The notes under the pieces are model-generated. The model was not told the origin of the DNA. It worked only from the letters and a program-made list of their open reading frames with translations, and did not search any database. From JBGPHT01 sp041484525 (GTDB lineage Bacteria > Acidobacteriota > Terriglobia > Bryobacterales > Bryobacteraceae), in assembly GCA_041484525.1 (NCBI GenBank), contig JBGPHT010000061.1, forward strand, positions 1 to 42,026: DNA of 42,026 nucleotides, written 5' to 3'. A program made the position numbers and the translations under genes. Every line of letters starts with the position of its first letter. Position 1 is the stretch's first letter. Positions 17,780 to 25,179 of the stretch are shown here, piece by piece.

Positions 17780-17938
17780 TCGCGCCGTAGCAGATCCGCG
17801 ACCCGTGACTGGGCGCCTCAGGGAACCCGCCGCATTCTGGCTGAGCAACTCGCCAAACGGGAGTTCATTGACGCGGGCCTCGTCGGCATGGTGTATACCG
17901 GCCCGATCCATTATTCACCCAGTTCCTTCGCCGGTTGA
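17780..17938 (+). pseudogene. Possible 3' remnant of a lost gene
   Basis: Directly after the GMC stop the same frame stays open to TGA 17936-17938. Its last ~37 codons read like real protein (LAEQLAKREFIDAGLVGMVY, then TGPIHYSPSSFAG). It has no plausible start and I do not recognise the family. It may be the tail of a gene removed by deletion between the two convergent genes, or chance. Confidence 0.3.
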
Positions 17939-17954
17939 AAACTCGCCTAGCCTT

Positions 17955-19007
17955 CTACAAATTCAGATTCCGGCGCGCGTAATCAATCGACTTGAGAATG
18001 CACTCATCTTCCAACTTCAACTGCGCTTCGGCGCTCAAACCCGTCAGCCGCGGCAGCGGGCTCTTCGGCTTGTTCTTCCGCACGATGTCGAATACCCGCG
18101 CCAGGTCCCGCCCCGGCAGCGGGCTGGACGGATCGTCGAAAGTCGCCCAATACTTTTTCGTGAACACCGGAATCTTCAGCGGATCCCGCGTGATCATCTT
18201 CAGGTCGAACGGCATGTTCGGGTCTTTCTTCTGCAGACTCTGCACCATGCCTTTAATGTCCAGGACGCCTTCTCCCAGCGGGACCTCCGACAACAGGAAC
18301 CCGTCTTCGTACGGCTCCACGGCCATATCTTTGATATGGCACGCGAACGTGTACGGTTCGAGTATCCGCAGCGTATCCGCCGGGTCCTCGCACAGCGAAA
18401 GGTTGTTGCCGAAATCGAGATGTACTCCGACCCACTCGCTGCCCACGCGCCGGATCCACGCCGCCTGCTCGGCCGCGCGCCAGCCCTTGTGGTTTTCCAT
18501 TCCCAGACGCATACTGTGCTTGCGCAGCACGGGCTCGGACAGCGCGATGGTCTTCTGGGAGCGCTCGAAATTCGCCTTGAACGCTTCGAAGCTGTCGAAC
18601 TCCTCATACCGCCGCGCCGTCATGGCGGTGTGCAGCGAAACGATCCCGGCCTCCTTCGCCGCCTTGACCGCAGCCTCGAACGCTGCCACGCCGCCCTCAT
18701 CACGCGGCAGAGGGATATCGGCGATCGCCCGCATGTTGTAGGTTTCCAGCCGCTGCCGGAACTTTTGAATCGCCTGCGAATCCATCGCGGAAAGCCGCGT
18801 TTCGACCACGCCAAATCCGAGATTGTGGCAATACTCCACGAAATCGAACGGCTGGTTCGTCTCGCGGGCGTGTCTCGATCTGACGGGAAACCCCGCCGGC
18901 GCCCCACCCATATGGCGCAACGGTTTGCCCTGCGCTTCCGCGGTTCGCAACGAGAGCAGCGCCGAGGCAACTCCCACCGTTCCAAGAATCTGTCTTCTGG
19001 TGATCAC
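17955..19007 (-). CDS. Tat-exported TIM-barrel sugar isomerase/epimerase-like protein
   Basis: 350 residues from the GTG at 19007, which has a perfect AAGGAGG 7 bases upstream; the longer open frame to 19052 lacks a ribosome site. The twin-arginine signal is TRRQILGTVGVASALLSL with cleavage near AEA. The mature protein follows the xylose-isomerase-like barrel: VVETRLSAM, LGMENHKG near 190, VHLDFGNN near 215, HIKDMAV near 245. These supply the Glu/Asp/His positions of the metal site. It is only distantly similar to the protein at 3632. It converges on the oxidation cluster and probably shares its substrates. Specificity is unknown. Confidence 0.85.
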   Translation of the reverse strand: MITRRQILGTVGVASALLSLRTAEAQGKPLRHMGGAPAGFPVRSRHARETNQPFDFVEYCHNLGFGVVETRLSAMDSQAIQKFRQRLETYNMRAIADIPLPRDEGGVAAFEAAVKAAKEAGIVSLHTAMTARRYEEFDSFEAFKANFERSQKTIALSEPVLRKHSMRLGMENHKGWRAAEQAAWIRRVGSEWVGVHLDFGNNLSLCEDPADTLRILEPYTFACHIKDMAVEPYEDGFLLSEVPLGEGVLDIKGMVQSLQKKDPNMPFDLKMITRDPLKIPVFTKKYWATFDDPSSPLPGRDLARVFDIVRKNKPKSPLPRLTGLSAEAQLKLEDECILKSIDYARRNLNL

Positions 19008-19084
19008 CCTCGCCTCCTTGTGACGTGCCAGCGTCGGGAGCCATTCTATCACTCGGAGGGTTGCCGGATGATAGGTTCAAACGC

Positions 19085-19372
19085 ATGCTATACATGGTGA
19101 TCGAGCGCTTCAAAGAGCCGGGAGCACTCGCCGTTTACCGCCGGGCCAGAGACAAGGGCCGGATGCTTCCCGAGGGTCTCGAGTACATTTCCAGTTGGGT
19201 CAACCTGGATTTCACCACCTGTTTTCAGGTGATGGAAACCCGGGATGCGCGCCTCTTCGATGCGTGGATAGCCAGGTGGACCGACCTCGTGGACTTCGAA
19301 ATTGTTCCAGTCCGCAGCTCCACCGAAGCTTCACAAGCCGTCGGCCCTAGGCTTGAGATCTCACCACCCTGA
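19085..19372 (+). CDS. DUF3303 domain-containing protein
   Basis: 95 residues from ATG 19085; an in-frame ATG extension upstream is unlikely. The sequence matches the small DUF3303 family: MLYMVIERFK, then RMLPEGLEYISSW, CFQVMET and WTDLVDFEIVPV. The function of the family is unknown; members are ferredoxin-like stress-barrel-type single-domain proteins. The final ~8 codons run past the usual family end (GPRL) and overlap the end of a dead gene on the other strand. It diverges from the TIM-barrel gene across ~77 bases. Confidence 0.82.
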   Translation: MLYMVIERFKEPGALAVYRRARDKGRMLPEGLEYISSWVNLDFTTCFQVMETRDARLFDAWIARWTDLVDFEIVPVRSSTEASQAVGPRLEISPP

Positions 19373-19700
19373 AGTTGGAATGCGGCGTTCAGTACTTCCC
19401 GAACAGCCGCAGCCAGATCGGCAGTAACTACTTGGTCGCCCGCGCCCCAGTGAGATCGCCGAGGTAGATAATCGACCGCCACCCGACCTCGTGCCAGCAA
19501 TCGCTTTACCTGCTCCTTAGCCTCCGCATCGTTCCCGCAAATGAACATGTCATGGTCGCCCGCGACACGCGCCGGAACGCTCGATCAGGCGTTCGCGGTC
19601 AAACGTATGATCGTCGCGCTCTCGACACCGGCCAACTCCGCTAACTGCGTCGCGGACTTGGCCGCAAGTTGCAGCTCAGCAGCCGGTTTGACAAGGCGGC
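19347..19700 (-). pseudogene. F420-dependent NADP oxidoreductase, degraded C-terminal half
   Basis: Minus-strand fragments in several frames line up with the C-terminal half of NADPH:F420 reductase-like proteins. In order they are: a worn stretch ending AGVESATIIRLTANA then a stop; GDHDMFICGNDAEAKEQV; then in another frame WRSIIYLGDLTGARATK, stop, LLPIWLRLFGKY, stop, TPHSNF and a final stop at ~19347. Intact relatives have HDMFICGND, then DLGD-TGAR, then a PLWLRL motif near the C-terminus. At least one frame change and two internal stops are present and the NADP-binding N-terminal half is gone, so this is a true pseudogene rather than one sequencing error. This fills most of the gap between the flanking genes. 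Confidence 0.78.
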
Positions 19701-19762
19701 CCCGCCGCTCGCGGCGTAGAGCATTCGGACTCTACCCGCTCCTGGTTCGCTAAGAACCGGCG

Positions 19763-20578
19763 CTATTGGATCGCGATTTTGATGCCGACGACTTCGTTGG
19801 TCGGCGAAACCATCACGCCGATGGCGCCACTCTTGGCGCCGTCCGTGGCCTTCACGGTTAGAGTGGTGCTTTCCCCGGTTTTCAGGGATGCAGACGCCGG
19901 TGAGATCTCCACGCCCTTTGGCCACTCGATTACCTGGATCGTCATCGTGCCTGGCGCCGTATTCTGGAACGTCACCGTCGTGGACGAGCCGGCCTTCATG
20001 TCGATCGACGTCTTGTCCGGCTTCATCTTGTTCATGATGAAATCCGCGGTGGTCGGAATCGAATCGGGCGATGGCATGCCTCCGGGAGCCACCGGTGCGC
20101 TTTTCACCAGCGCCGCAGCTTTGGCGGACGCGGCTTGCTCATCGGTAATGGTGGCTTTGCCGAACGGGAAGCTCTTCATCGCCTCCGCCGGAACGTACCA
20201 ATACCACTGGCCGTTAACCAGCTTCCAGTCGCTTGCACCCGGCACCTTCATCGGCTTGCCCGCGAATCCTGGAAGCGGAATGATCTGGTCGCAGACCACC
20301 GTGGCCTTTGCTTTGGTGAAGTTCTCCGAATACGTGATGCTTCGGATATCGAAGCTCAGGTACTTCGGCTTGTTGTGCTCGTAGAACCAATCCTTCGTCT
20401 CATCCGCCACCAGCGATTCCGCCTTCCTGTATTCGCCGGTCATGTGAAGTTGGTAGAACTGCCCCATGCGCGCACGCAATGCCTCATCCACGCCCGCCGG
20501 CGGTCTTTCGAACGGATTGTCCGGATTCTGAGCCAGCAGCGCAGTCGCAAAAAGTACCGGGAGAGCAAACCGAAACAT
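19763..20578 (-). CDS. Secreted hypothetical protein with Ig-like C-terminal domain
   Basis: 271 residues; residues 1-16 are a signal peptide (MFRFALPVLFATALLAQ). The first half (~30-140) has an alpha+beta pattern reminiscent of NTF2-like folds (MGQFYQLHMTGEYRKAESLV, then antiparallel strands ending NGQWYWYVP). The second half (~190-271) is all-beta and Ig/DUF1573-like (AGSSTTVTFQNTAPGTMTIQ, TGESTTLTVKATD). No catalytic motif is visible. It is the last gene of a three-gene minus-strand run, 41 bases after the kinase-like gene, so all three products are exported and may function together. Confidence 0.7.
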   Translation of the reverse strand: MFRFALPVLFATALLAQNPDNPFERPPAGVDEALRARMGQFYQLHMTGEYRKAESLVADETKDWFYEHNKPKYLSFDIRSITYSENFTKAKATVVCDQIIPLPGFAGKPMKVPGASDWKLVNGQWYWYVPAEAMKSFPFGKATITDEQAASAKAAALVKSAPVAPGGMPSPDSIPTTADFIMNKMKPDKTSIDMKAGSSTTVTFQNTAPGTMTIQVIEWPKGVEISPASASLKTGESTTLTVKATDGAKSGAIGVMVSPTNEVVGIKIAIQ

Positions 20579-20619
20579 ATACTGGCTATTTTACCTGAGC
20601 CCGGTGCGCCGGGTCCGGA

Positions 20620-22263
20620 TCAATTCATCTCCTGGATCGAACCGAAGTGTCTCTCGACTCCGACCACGGCCTTCCGGTCTTCCTTCAACCTTACGTACAC
20701 CGAGACACCCGGGCCCGTCTCACCCTTGAGATCGGCCATCAGGTACGACGCGCCGTCCGCCGCCGGCAGTTGGAACGAGCGTTCACCCGGAAGCTGCCGC
20801 TGTTGCCCGCTGTTGTTGTCGAACACCGACCACTGGATCTGAATCGCGGCCGGCGCATTGGCTGCGAGGTTCCGGTACTCGAGGCGGTCTTTCCGAATCT
20901 CGAAGCCGTCGAGCGCGCTCGTTCCGGTGACATACGCCCGGGCGATCTTGTTGCGGCGCTCGATCAGGCAGTGCGCCACCCATTCCTCAGCCGCGGGGCC
21001 GGAGTATTGCCCGGTCGAAACGATGGCGCGAATCTCCTCATCCGTGAACGCCATGATCTTGCGCGCCGCCCAGAGACGGTCCGCGGGATTTTCGTTGCGG
21101 AATGCCGCGTTAGGATAGTCCGGTACCCAGCGCGTGGGGTCGAACACCTCATATTCGAAGCGTCCCGCCGCCGGCAGCTTCGGGTATTCCGCACGCTGCC
21201 ACTTCGGCGCATACAACCCCAGCGAAAAGAACTGCACGGCCGACGACTTCCAATTGAACAGGTACACGTTGCCGTCCCGCGGGCTGTTGGCCATGAAACT
21301 GGCGCTGCCCAAAGAGGCGCCAAAGTCGATCAGGTAGTGCTTGATGTAGGGGGCGTCGTCTTCCTTCACCAGCATATCGAGCGTGTTCAGTGCCTTTGAA
21401 TCGTCGTGCCCCAGCCAGGCGGCGAAGGTGCGCAGCGCGCGCAGGTCGCGGCGATGCTCGTGCGCTACCAGGTCATTCGGATCGTCCGGGCGCGTCCCGA
21501 AATATTCGAACGGTCCCAGCGGCTTGCCCGGAATCAGCCGGCTGGCCAGCACGCGATACTCGCCATCGGCCGAGCGCGGCGCCTCGGCCAACATCTCTTC
21601 GATGTCGCGTTCGGTTATGGCGCGCTGCTTTCCCGAACCGTCCTTGAGCATCGAGCCGCCGCCGATCGAAATCCGGCTGCGATCGAAATAGACGACATAG
21701 TTTTCCGGAACGTTATATCCCAACGCATGGAAGAATTTCGACGCGATCGTGTCCGCCGCGCTGGCCATCTCGGGATTGGACAGCGGGTCGAACTTGACCA
21801 GGTACTGCCGTCCGGCCGCATCGCGAATGCGGAAGCCGGGCGTGACGCCTTCGTTCTTGGCGGCTATCACCGTCCACACTCCCGCGGCCGGCGGAGTCGT
21901 ATCGCCGGGACCCTGTTTGAGATCTTCCAGGCTCATCGGGCGGCTGCCGTGCCGGTTCGTGTACCATGCGCTGTCGGGCACCTCGTCCACCGTGTTGATT
22001 GCCTGCGAGGGAAGAGAGACACCCGTGTGCTTCGCGCGTTGGCCGGGCGGGAAGAGTGTGTTCTCGAAGAAGTCGTAATACTCGCTCAGCGTCCGGCTGG
22101 TGGCGTTTACCACTGATCGAGGCCGCGGCATGGTCCACAGCGGATCGTCGCTGTAGAACTTCTTCCGTGCGCCGATGCCGGCGGCCCCCAGGGTGCCCAG
22201 CGTGAGCACGCCCGCTGCGACTGCAACTGTGAATGGTCTGTTCGAGAAAATCGTATTGCGCAT
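20620..22263 (-). CDS. Predicted exported atypical kinase-like protein
   Basis: 547 residues with an N-terminal hydrophobic export segment (~11-31). The motif order is that of atypical kinases (HipA, PI3/PI4-kinase, FAM20). YLVKF with K157 is followed by a helix with E165, as in the ATP-binding Lys/Glu pair. HDDSKALN places D288 and N293 five residues apart, as in a DxxxxN catalytic loop. LIDFGASLGS gives the metal-binding D313-F-G. The N-terminal ~120 and C-terminal ~120 residues (a beta-rich end) are outside this core. I know of no named family for it. Its ATG begins one base after the stop of the outer-membrane barrel gene, indicating coupled translation. The kinase assignment is inference from motifs; substrate and phosphate donor outside the cytoplasm are unknown. 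Confidence 0.6.
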   Translation of the reverse strand: MRNTIFSNRPFTVAVAAGVLTLGTLGAAGIGARKKFYSDDPLWTMPRPRSVVNATSRTLSEYYDFFENTLFPPGQRAKHTGVSLPSQAINTVDEVPDSAWYTNRHGSRPMSLEDLKQGPGDTTPPAAGVWTVIAAKNEGVTPGFRIRDAAGRQYLVKFDPLSNPEMASAADTIASKFFHALGYNVPENYVVYFDRSRISIGGGSMLKDGSGKQRAITERDIEEMLAEAPRSADGEYRVLASRLIPGKPLGPFEYFGTRPDDPNDLVAHEHRRDLRALRTFAAWLGHDDSKALNTLDMLVKEDDAPYIKHYLIDFGASLGSASFMANSPRDGNVYLFNWKSSAVQFFSLGLYAPKWQRAEYPKLPAAGRFEYEVFDPTRWVPDYPNAAFRNENPADRLWAARKIMAFTDEEIRAIVSTGQYSGPAAEEWVAHCLIERRNKIARAYVTGTSALDGFEIRKDRLEYRNLAANAPAAIQIQWSVFDNNSGQQRQLPGERSFQLPAADGASYLMADLKGETGPGVSVYVRLKEDRKAVVGVERHFGSIQEMN

Positions 22264-22264
22264 A

Positions 22265-23527
22265 TTAGAAATCCCCCATCGTGCTCGAAGTATGTACCGG
22301 ACCCTTTTTGAAGATGTTGTTGAATTTCACCCAGACCTGGAACCCTTCGTGGCTGAAGCCTACATCCAACCGCAGGAAAGTCTGGTTCCTGGCATTGAAC
22401 CGAAAACCGAATCCAGCGTCGCTCTCCAGGTGACGCAGGCTGAATTCCGATTTGTTCGCGAACACCTTGCCGGCGTCGCCGAACACGGCCATGTCGAGGC
22501 CGCTGAAAACCTCCCACCGGTATTCGGCGTTCATGGCGAGCAGGTTGTCGTCGCGGAACCGGAACGGCCGGTAGCCGCGGAGATCTTCGGAACCGCCCAG
22601 CGTGGGCTGCATGTAGAACGGAATCGGCTGCGCCCCATCGCGGAAGGTCAGCGTCGACTTGGCGCGCAGCGCAAACACGCGCCGCTGGTTCAGCACCGAG
22701 ACGTACTGCTGCGCTTCCACATCCAGGCGCCGGAAATTGCTGAGGCCGAACGTGCGGTCGCGGTAGTCGCTGAACTGGGCGAAATAGTTGCCGCCGCGCC
22801 GCGGCCCGCTGGCATTGTCCCGCCAGTCATACTGCGCGAAGCCTCCAACGCGCAGGTAATTCGATTGGACGTCGATGCCCGGCGCTTGGGCTGGCGAATA
22901 GGTCTGGTCGGCCGAGGCATAGCGGGAGTCCGTGCCGGGACCGACGTTGTTAAACAGGTAGCCCGCCGACGCGGCCAGCGTCAGATGGTTGATCGGCCGG
23001 ACGCCAAATGTGGCGTCGACGGCCGTATCTTCCAGACGGAAATCGGTGCGGCCCGTCTTCTGGGAATCGGCGCCCGGCCCGTAATAGCTCAGGATCGGGT
23101 AGTCGTGGTGGACGGCATAGAAGTCGGCGAAGAACCGTCCACCCGAAATCTTCGGCGCCGTCAGTCCAAGGTCGAACTTTTGCGCGCCGCGGAAAGAAGC
23201 TTGCGCGCTGGCGTGGAAGTCGAGTTCCCCACCAAGGAGGCCATTGCGGCGGTATTCCGGACCAATTCCAAAACCGGTTCCGGGGGCAAGACCGCCGGCC
23301 TTCAGCCGGAATCCGCCAAGGCCGTTGGAGAATCGCCCGAGGAAGGTGCCTTCTTTGAACCGGATGAGGGCGCGCTCGACTTTGTTTTGCTGAACGGGTT
23401 TGGGGTCGGCCGCCTTCTGGTCCTGACCGGCAGCGATTTCCGCCTGCCGGGAGTCCTCCTGAGCGATTAGCGGTCCGCCGATCGAGGCTGCCGCGATGAA
23501 AGTAAGTGCAAGTAGTTTCTTAAGCAT
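22265..23527 (-). CDS. BamA/TamA-type outer-membrane beta-barrel protein
   Basis: 420 residues from ATG 23527 with a GGAGGGAA Shine-Dalgarno; the open frame further upstream is not coding. Signal peptide 1-23 (ends LIAQ). The rest is amphipathic beta strands typical of the bacterial surface antigen (Omp85) domain, including LRGYRPFRF near residue 306 and FGDAGKVF near 343, and it ends in Phe as many outer-membrane barrels do. There is too little sequence before the barrel for POTRA domains, so it is not BamA itself but resembles the POTRA-less barrels seen with patatin-like or other exported effectors. It heads the operon with the kinase-like and Ig-like genes and may be their outer-membrane partner. 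Confidence 0.8.
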   Translation of the reverse strand: MLKKLLALTFIAAASIGGPLIAQEDSRQAEIAAGQDQKAADPKPVQQNKVERALIRFKEGTFLGRFSNGLGGFRLKAGGLAPGTGFGIGPEYRRNGLLGGELDFHASAQASFRGAQKFDLGLTAPKISGGRFFADFYAVHHDYPILSYYGPGADSQKTGRTDFRLEDTAVDATFGVRPINHLTLAASAGYLFNNVGPGTDSRYASADQTYSPAQAPGIDVQSNYLRVGGFAQYDWRDNASGPRRGGNYFAQFSDYRDRTFGLSNFRRLDVEAQQYVSVLNQRRVFALRAKSTLTFRDGAQPIPFYMQPTLGGSEDLRGYRPFRFRDDNLLAMNAEYRWEVFSGLDMAVFGDAGKVFANKSEFSLRHLESDAGFGFRFNARNQTFLRLDVGFSHEGFQVWVKFNNIFKKGPVHTSSTMGDF

Positions 23528-23684
23528 CGGTTCCCTCCGGAATCTGCTTACTGGGTTACGCGCGAAGACTCGGGGATTAGGTTCACGAAAGATTTGAAAT
23601 CCTGCAGAAACCCCGCATGTGGCTTGCCGCAACGCGTCACACACCATCGGGGGCGAGCACCGCCGGAGTGAATTCCCTACTTTA

Positions 23685-23712
23685 TTGACAGGGTTTAGGG
23701 GGATGATAGAAT
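23685..23712 (+). promoter_or_regulatory. Strong sigma70-like promoter of the cysteine operon
   Basis: A perfect TTGACA (23685-23690) and TAGAAT (23707-23712, five of six consensus bases) are separated by 16 bases. Transcription would start near 23720 and leave a leader of ~85 bases before ATG 23806. It lies in the divergent gap with the outer-membrane barrel gene. Confidence 0.65.
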
Positions 23713-23754
23713 GGTCTGGAACCTTGACGCTGGGTAAATTCTTTGGTTGCAGAT

Positions 23755-23771
23755 GGATGCAGCTTGCATCC
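23755..23771. repeat. Short perfect palindrome in the cysteine operon leader
   Basis: GGATGCA and TGCATCC face each other across GCT. In DNA it could be a repressor operator just downstream of the transcription start; in RNA, a 7-bp hairpin ~35 bases before the start codon. No matching regulator is encoded nearby. Confidence 0.4.
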
Positions 23772-23805
23772 TTAGCCGCGGCCGAGGAATCCAAAAAGAG
23801 AAAGC

Positions 23806-24765
23806 ATGGCCACCGTTCTCCCGATACCAAATCTCGATCTCGCTCGCACCGAAGCCGAGTCGCTGCTCGGCACTATCGGCAACACACCCCTGGTGCGCCT
23901 GGAGAGGATACCGCTCGAATTCCCCGGCGTCGAGATTTACGGCAAGGCCGAGTATTTCAATCCCGGCGGATCGGTGAAAGACCGCGCGGCCTGCAACATG
24001 GTGCTGGATGGCGAGCGCTCGGGCAAGCTGAATCACAAGCGCATCATTCTCGATTCCACCAGCGGCAACACGGGCATCGCGTACGCCATGATCGGCGCCA
24101 ACCGCGGCTACAAGGTCAAGCTGGTGCTGCCGGGCAATGCATCCCCGGAGCGGAAGCGCATTCTGCAGGCGTACGGAGCGGAGGCGGTTTTCAGCGATCC
24201 GGCCGAGGGTTCGGACGGCGCCATTCGACTCTGCCGCCAGATCTACCTGGAGAATCCGGACCTCTACTTTTATCCGGACCAATACAACAATCCGGCCAAC
24301 TGGAAGGCGCACTTCGAACACACGGGCCCCGAAATCATCCGGCAGACCGGTGGGCGGCTGACGCACTTCGTGGCGGCCATGGGAACCAGCGGCACCTTCA
24401 TGGGAAATTCGCGCCGGTTCAAACGCGACCTGCCGCATGTGCAATGCATCTCGGTGCAGCCATCGAGCGGCTTCCACGGCCTGGAAGGGCTGAAGCACAT
24501 GGCGACGGCCATCGTGCCGGGGATCTACGACGAAAAACTCGCCGACAGTAATCTCTGGATCGAGACCGAGGACGCGTACCGCATGGTGCGGCGCCTGGCG
24601 CGCGAAGAGGGACTGCTGGTGGGAATCTCATCCGGCTGCAACGTGTATGCCGCAACAATGATCGCGCGCGACCTGGTTGCGCGCGGCGAGACCGGCATCA
24701 TCGTGACCGTGCTCTGCGACAGCGCCGAAAAATACCTCAGCGAACCCTTCTGGGACGAGAAATGA
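23806..24765 (+). CDS. cysM: PLP-dependent cysteine synthase (CysM-type)
   Basis: 319 residues of the fold-type II PLP family. The PLP lysine is K58 in NPGGSVKDR. The phosphate/substrate loop STSGNTG is at 84-90. MGTSGTFMG (~193) and ISSGCN near 268 complete the cofactor site. It forms L-cysteine from an activated serine and a sulfur donor. The next genes encode a JAMM protease and a ubiquitin-like sulfur carrier with its activating enzyme, the partner set of mycobacterial CysM, which takes sulfur from thiocarboxylated CysO and uses O-phosphoserine. That pathway is therefore inferred here rather than the sulfide-dependent CysK route. The stop overlaps the next start by 4 bases (ATGA). Confidence 0.88.
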   Translation: MATVLPIPNLDLARTEAESLLGTIGNTPLVRLERIPLEFPGVEIYGKAEYFNPGGSVKDRAACNMVLDGERSGKLNHKRIILDSTSGNTGIAYAMIGANRGYKVKLVLPGNASPERKRILQAYGAEAVFSDPAEGSDGAIRLCRQIYLENPDLYFYPDQYNNPANWKAHFEHTGPEIIRQTGGRLTHFVAAMGTSGTFMGNSRRFKRDLPHVQCISVQPSSGFHGLEGLKHMATAIVPGIYDEKLADSNLWIETEDAYRMVRRLAREEGLLVGISSGCNVYAATMIARDLVARGETGIIVTVLCDSAEKYLSEPFWDEK

Positions 24766-25178
24766 CCCGTATCGAACCTGCGGCGTGGGCAGCCATGGTG
24801 GCGCACGCCCGTGCTACCTATCCCAACGAATGCTGCGGCGCCATGCTGGGGGCGGTTGACGGCGGCGAGAAAACCGTGCGCAAGTCCCTGGCCTTGCAAA
24901 ATGCATTTGAAGGCGCGCAGGCGGCGCGCTACGAACTGCGTCCGGAGGACCTGCTGGCCGCCGACAAAGCGGCGCGCGAGCGCAACATGGACCTGATCGG
25001 CATCTACCATTCGCATCCCGATTGCGACGCGTATTTTTCCAAGACCGACTTGCAGAATTCCTGCCCGTGGTATTCGTTCGTTATACTCTCGATACAAAAG
25101 GGCGAATTTCACCACGCCAACAGTTGGCTGCCGAACTTCGAGCAGACCGAAGCGGTAAAAGAGGAGTTGAGTTACTGA
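24762..25178 (+). CDS. JAMM/MPN+ metalloprotease, Mec-type
   Basis: 138 residues, Mov34/MPN/PAD-1 fold. The zinc site is visible as H83-S-H85-P with D96 in HSHPDCDAYFSKTD, plus the upstream acidic residue E23. In mycobacteria Mec (mec+) removes the cysteine that CysM has attached to the C-terminal glycine of CysO, regenerating the carrier and releasing cysteine. Here it lies between cysM and a gene in which the carrier is fused to the E1-like enzyme with an internal Gly-Gly. The same protease could therefore also cleave the fusion after its diglycine; that is a hypothesis. ATGA overlap upstream and a 1-base gap downstream show a tight operon. Confidence 0.88.
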   Translation: MTRIEPAAWAAMVAHARATYPNECCGAMLGAVDGGEKTVRKSLALQNAFEGAQAARYELRPEDLLAADKAARERNMDLIGIYHSHPDCDAYFSKTDLQNSCPWYSFVILSIQKGEFHHANSWLPNFEQTEAVKEELSY

Positions 25179-25179
25179 T

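Noticed and set aside
15968..17911. 647-codon minus-strand open frame opposite the GMC gene
   Set aside because: Shadow of a well-supported GMC oxidoreductase; no recognisable domain or start site.
18991..19052. Start of the minus-strand TIM-barrel protein at 19052
   Set aside because: The GTG at 19007 has a perfect AAGGAGG and begins directly before the Tat motif; the extra 15 residues would spoil the signal peptide.
19541..19753. Plus-strand 70-codon open frame
   Set aside because: It lies opposite the F420 reductase pseudogene, with Ser/Arg/Ala-rich translation and no family pattern.
22265..23527. Assignment of the barrel as BamA itself
   Set aside because: There is no room for the five POTRA domains and the gene neighbours are not those of bamA.
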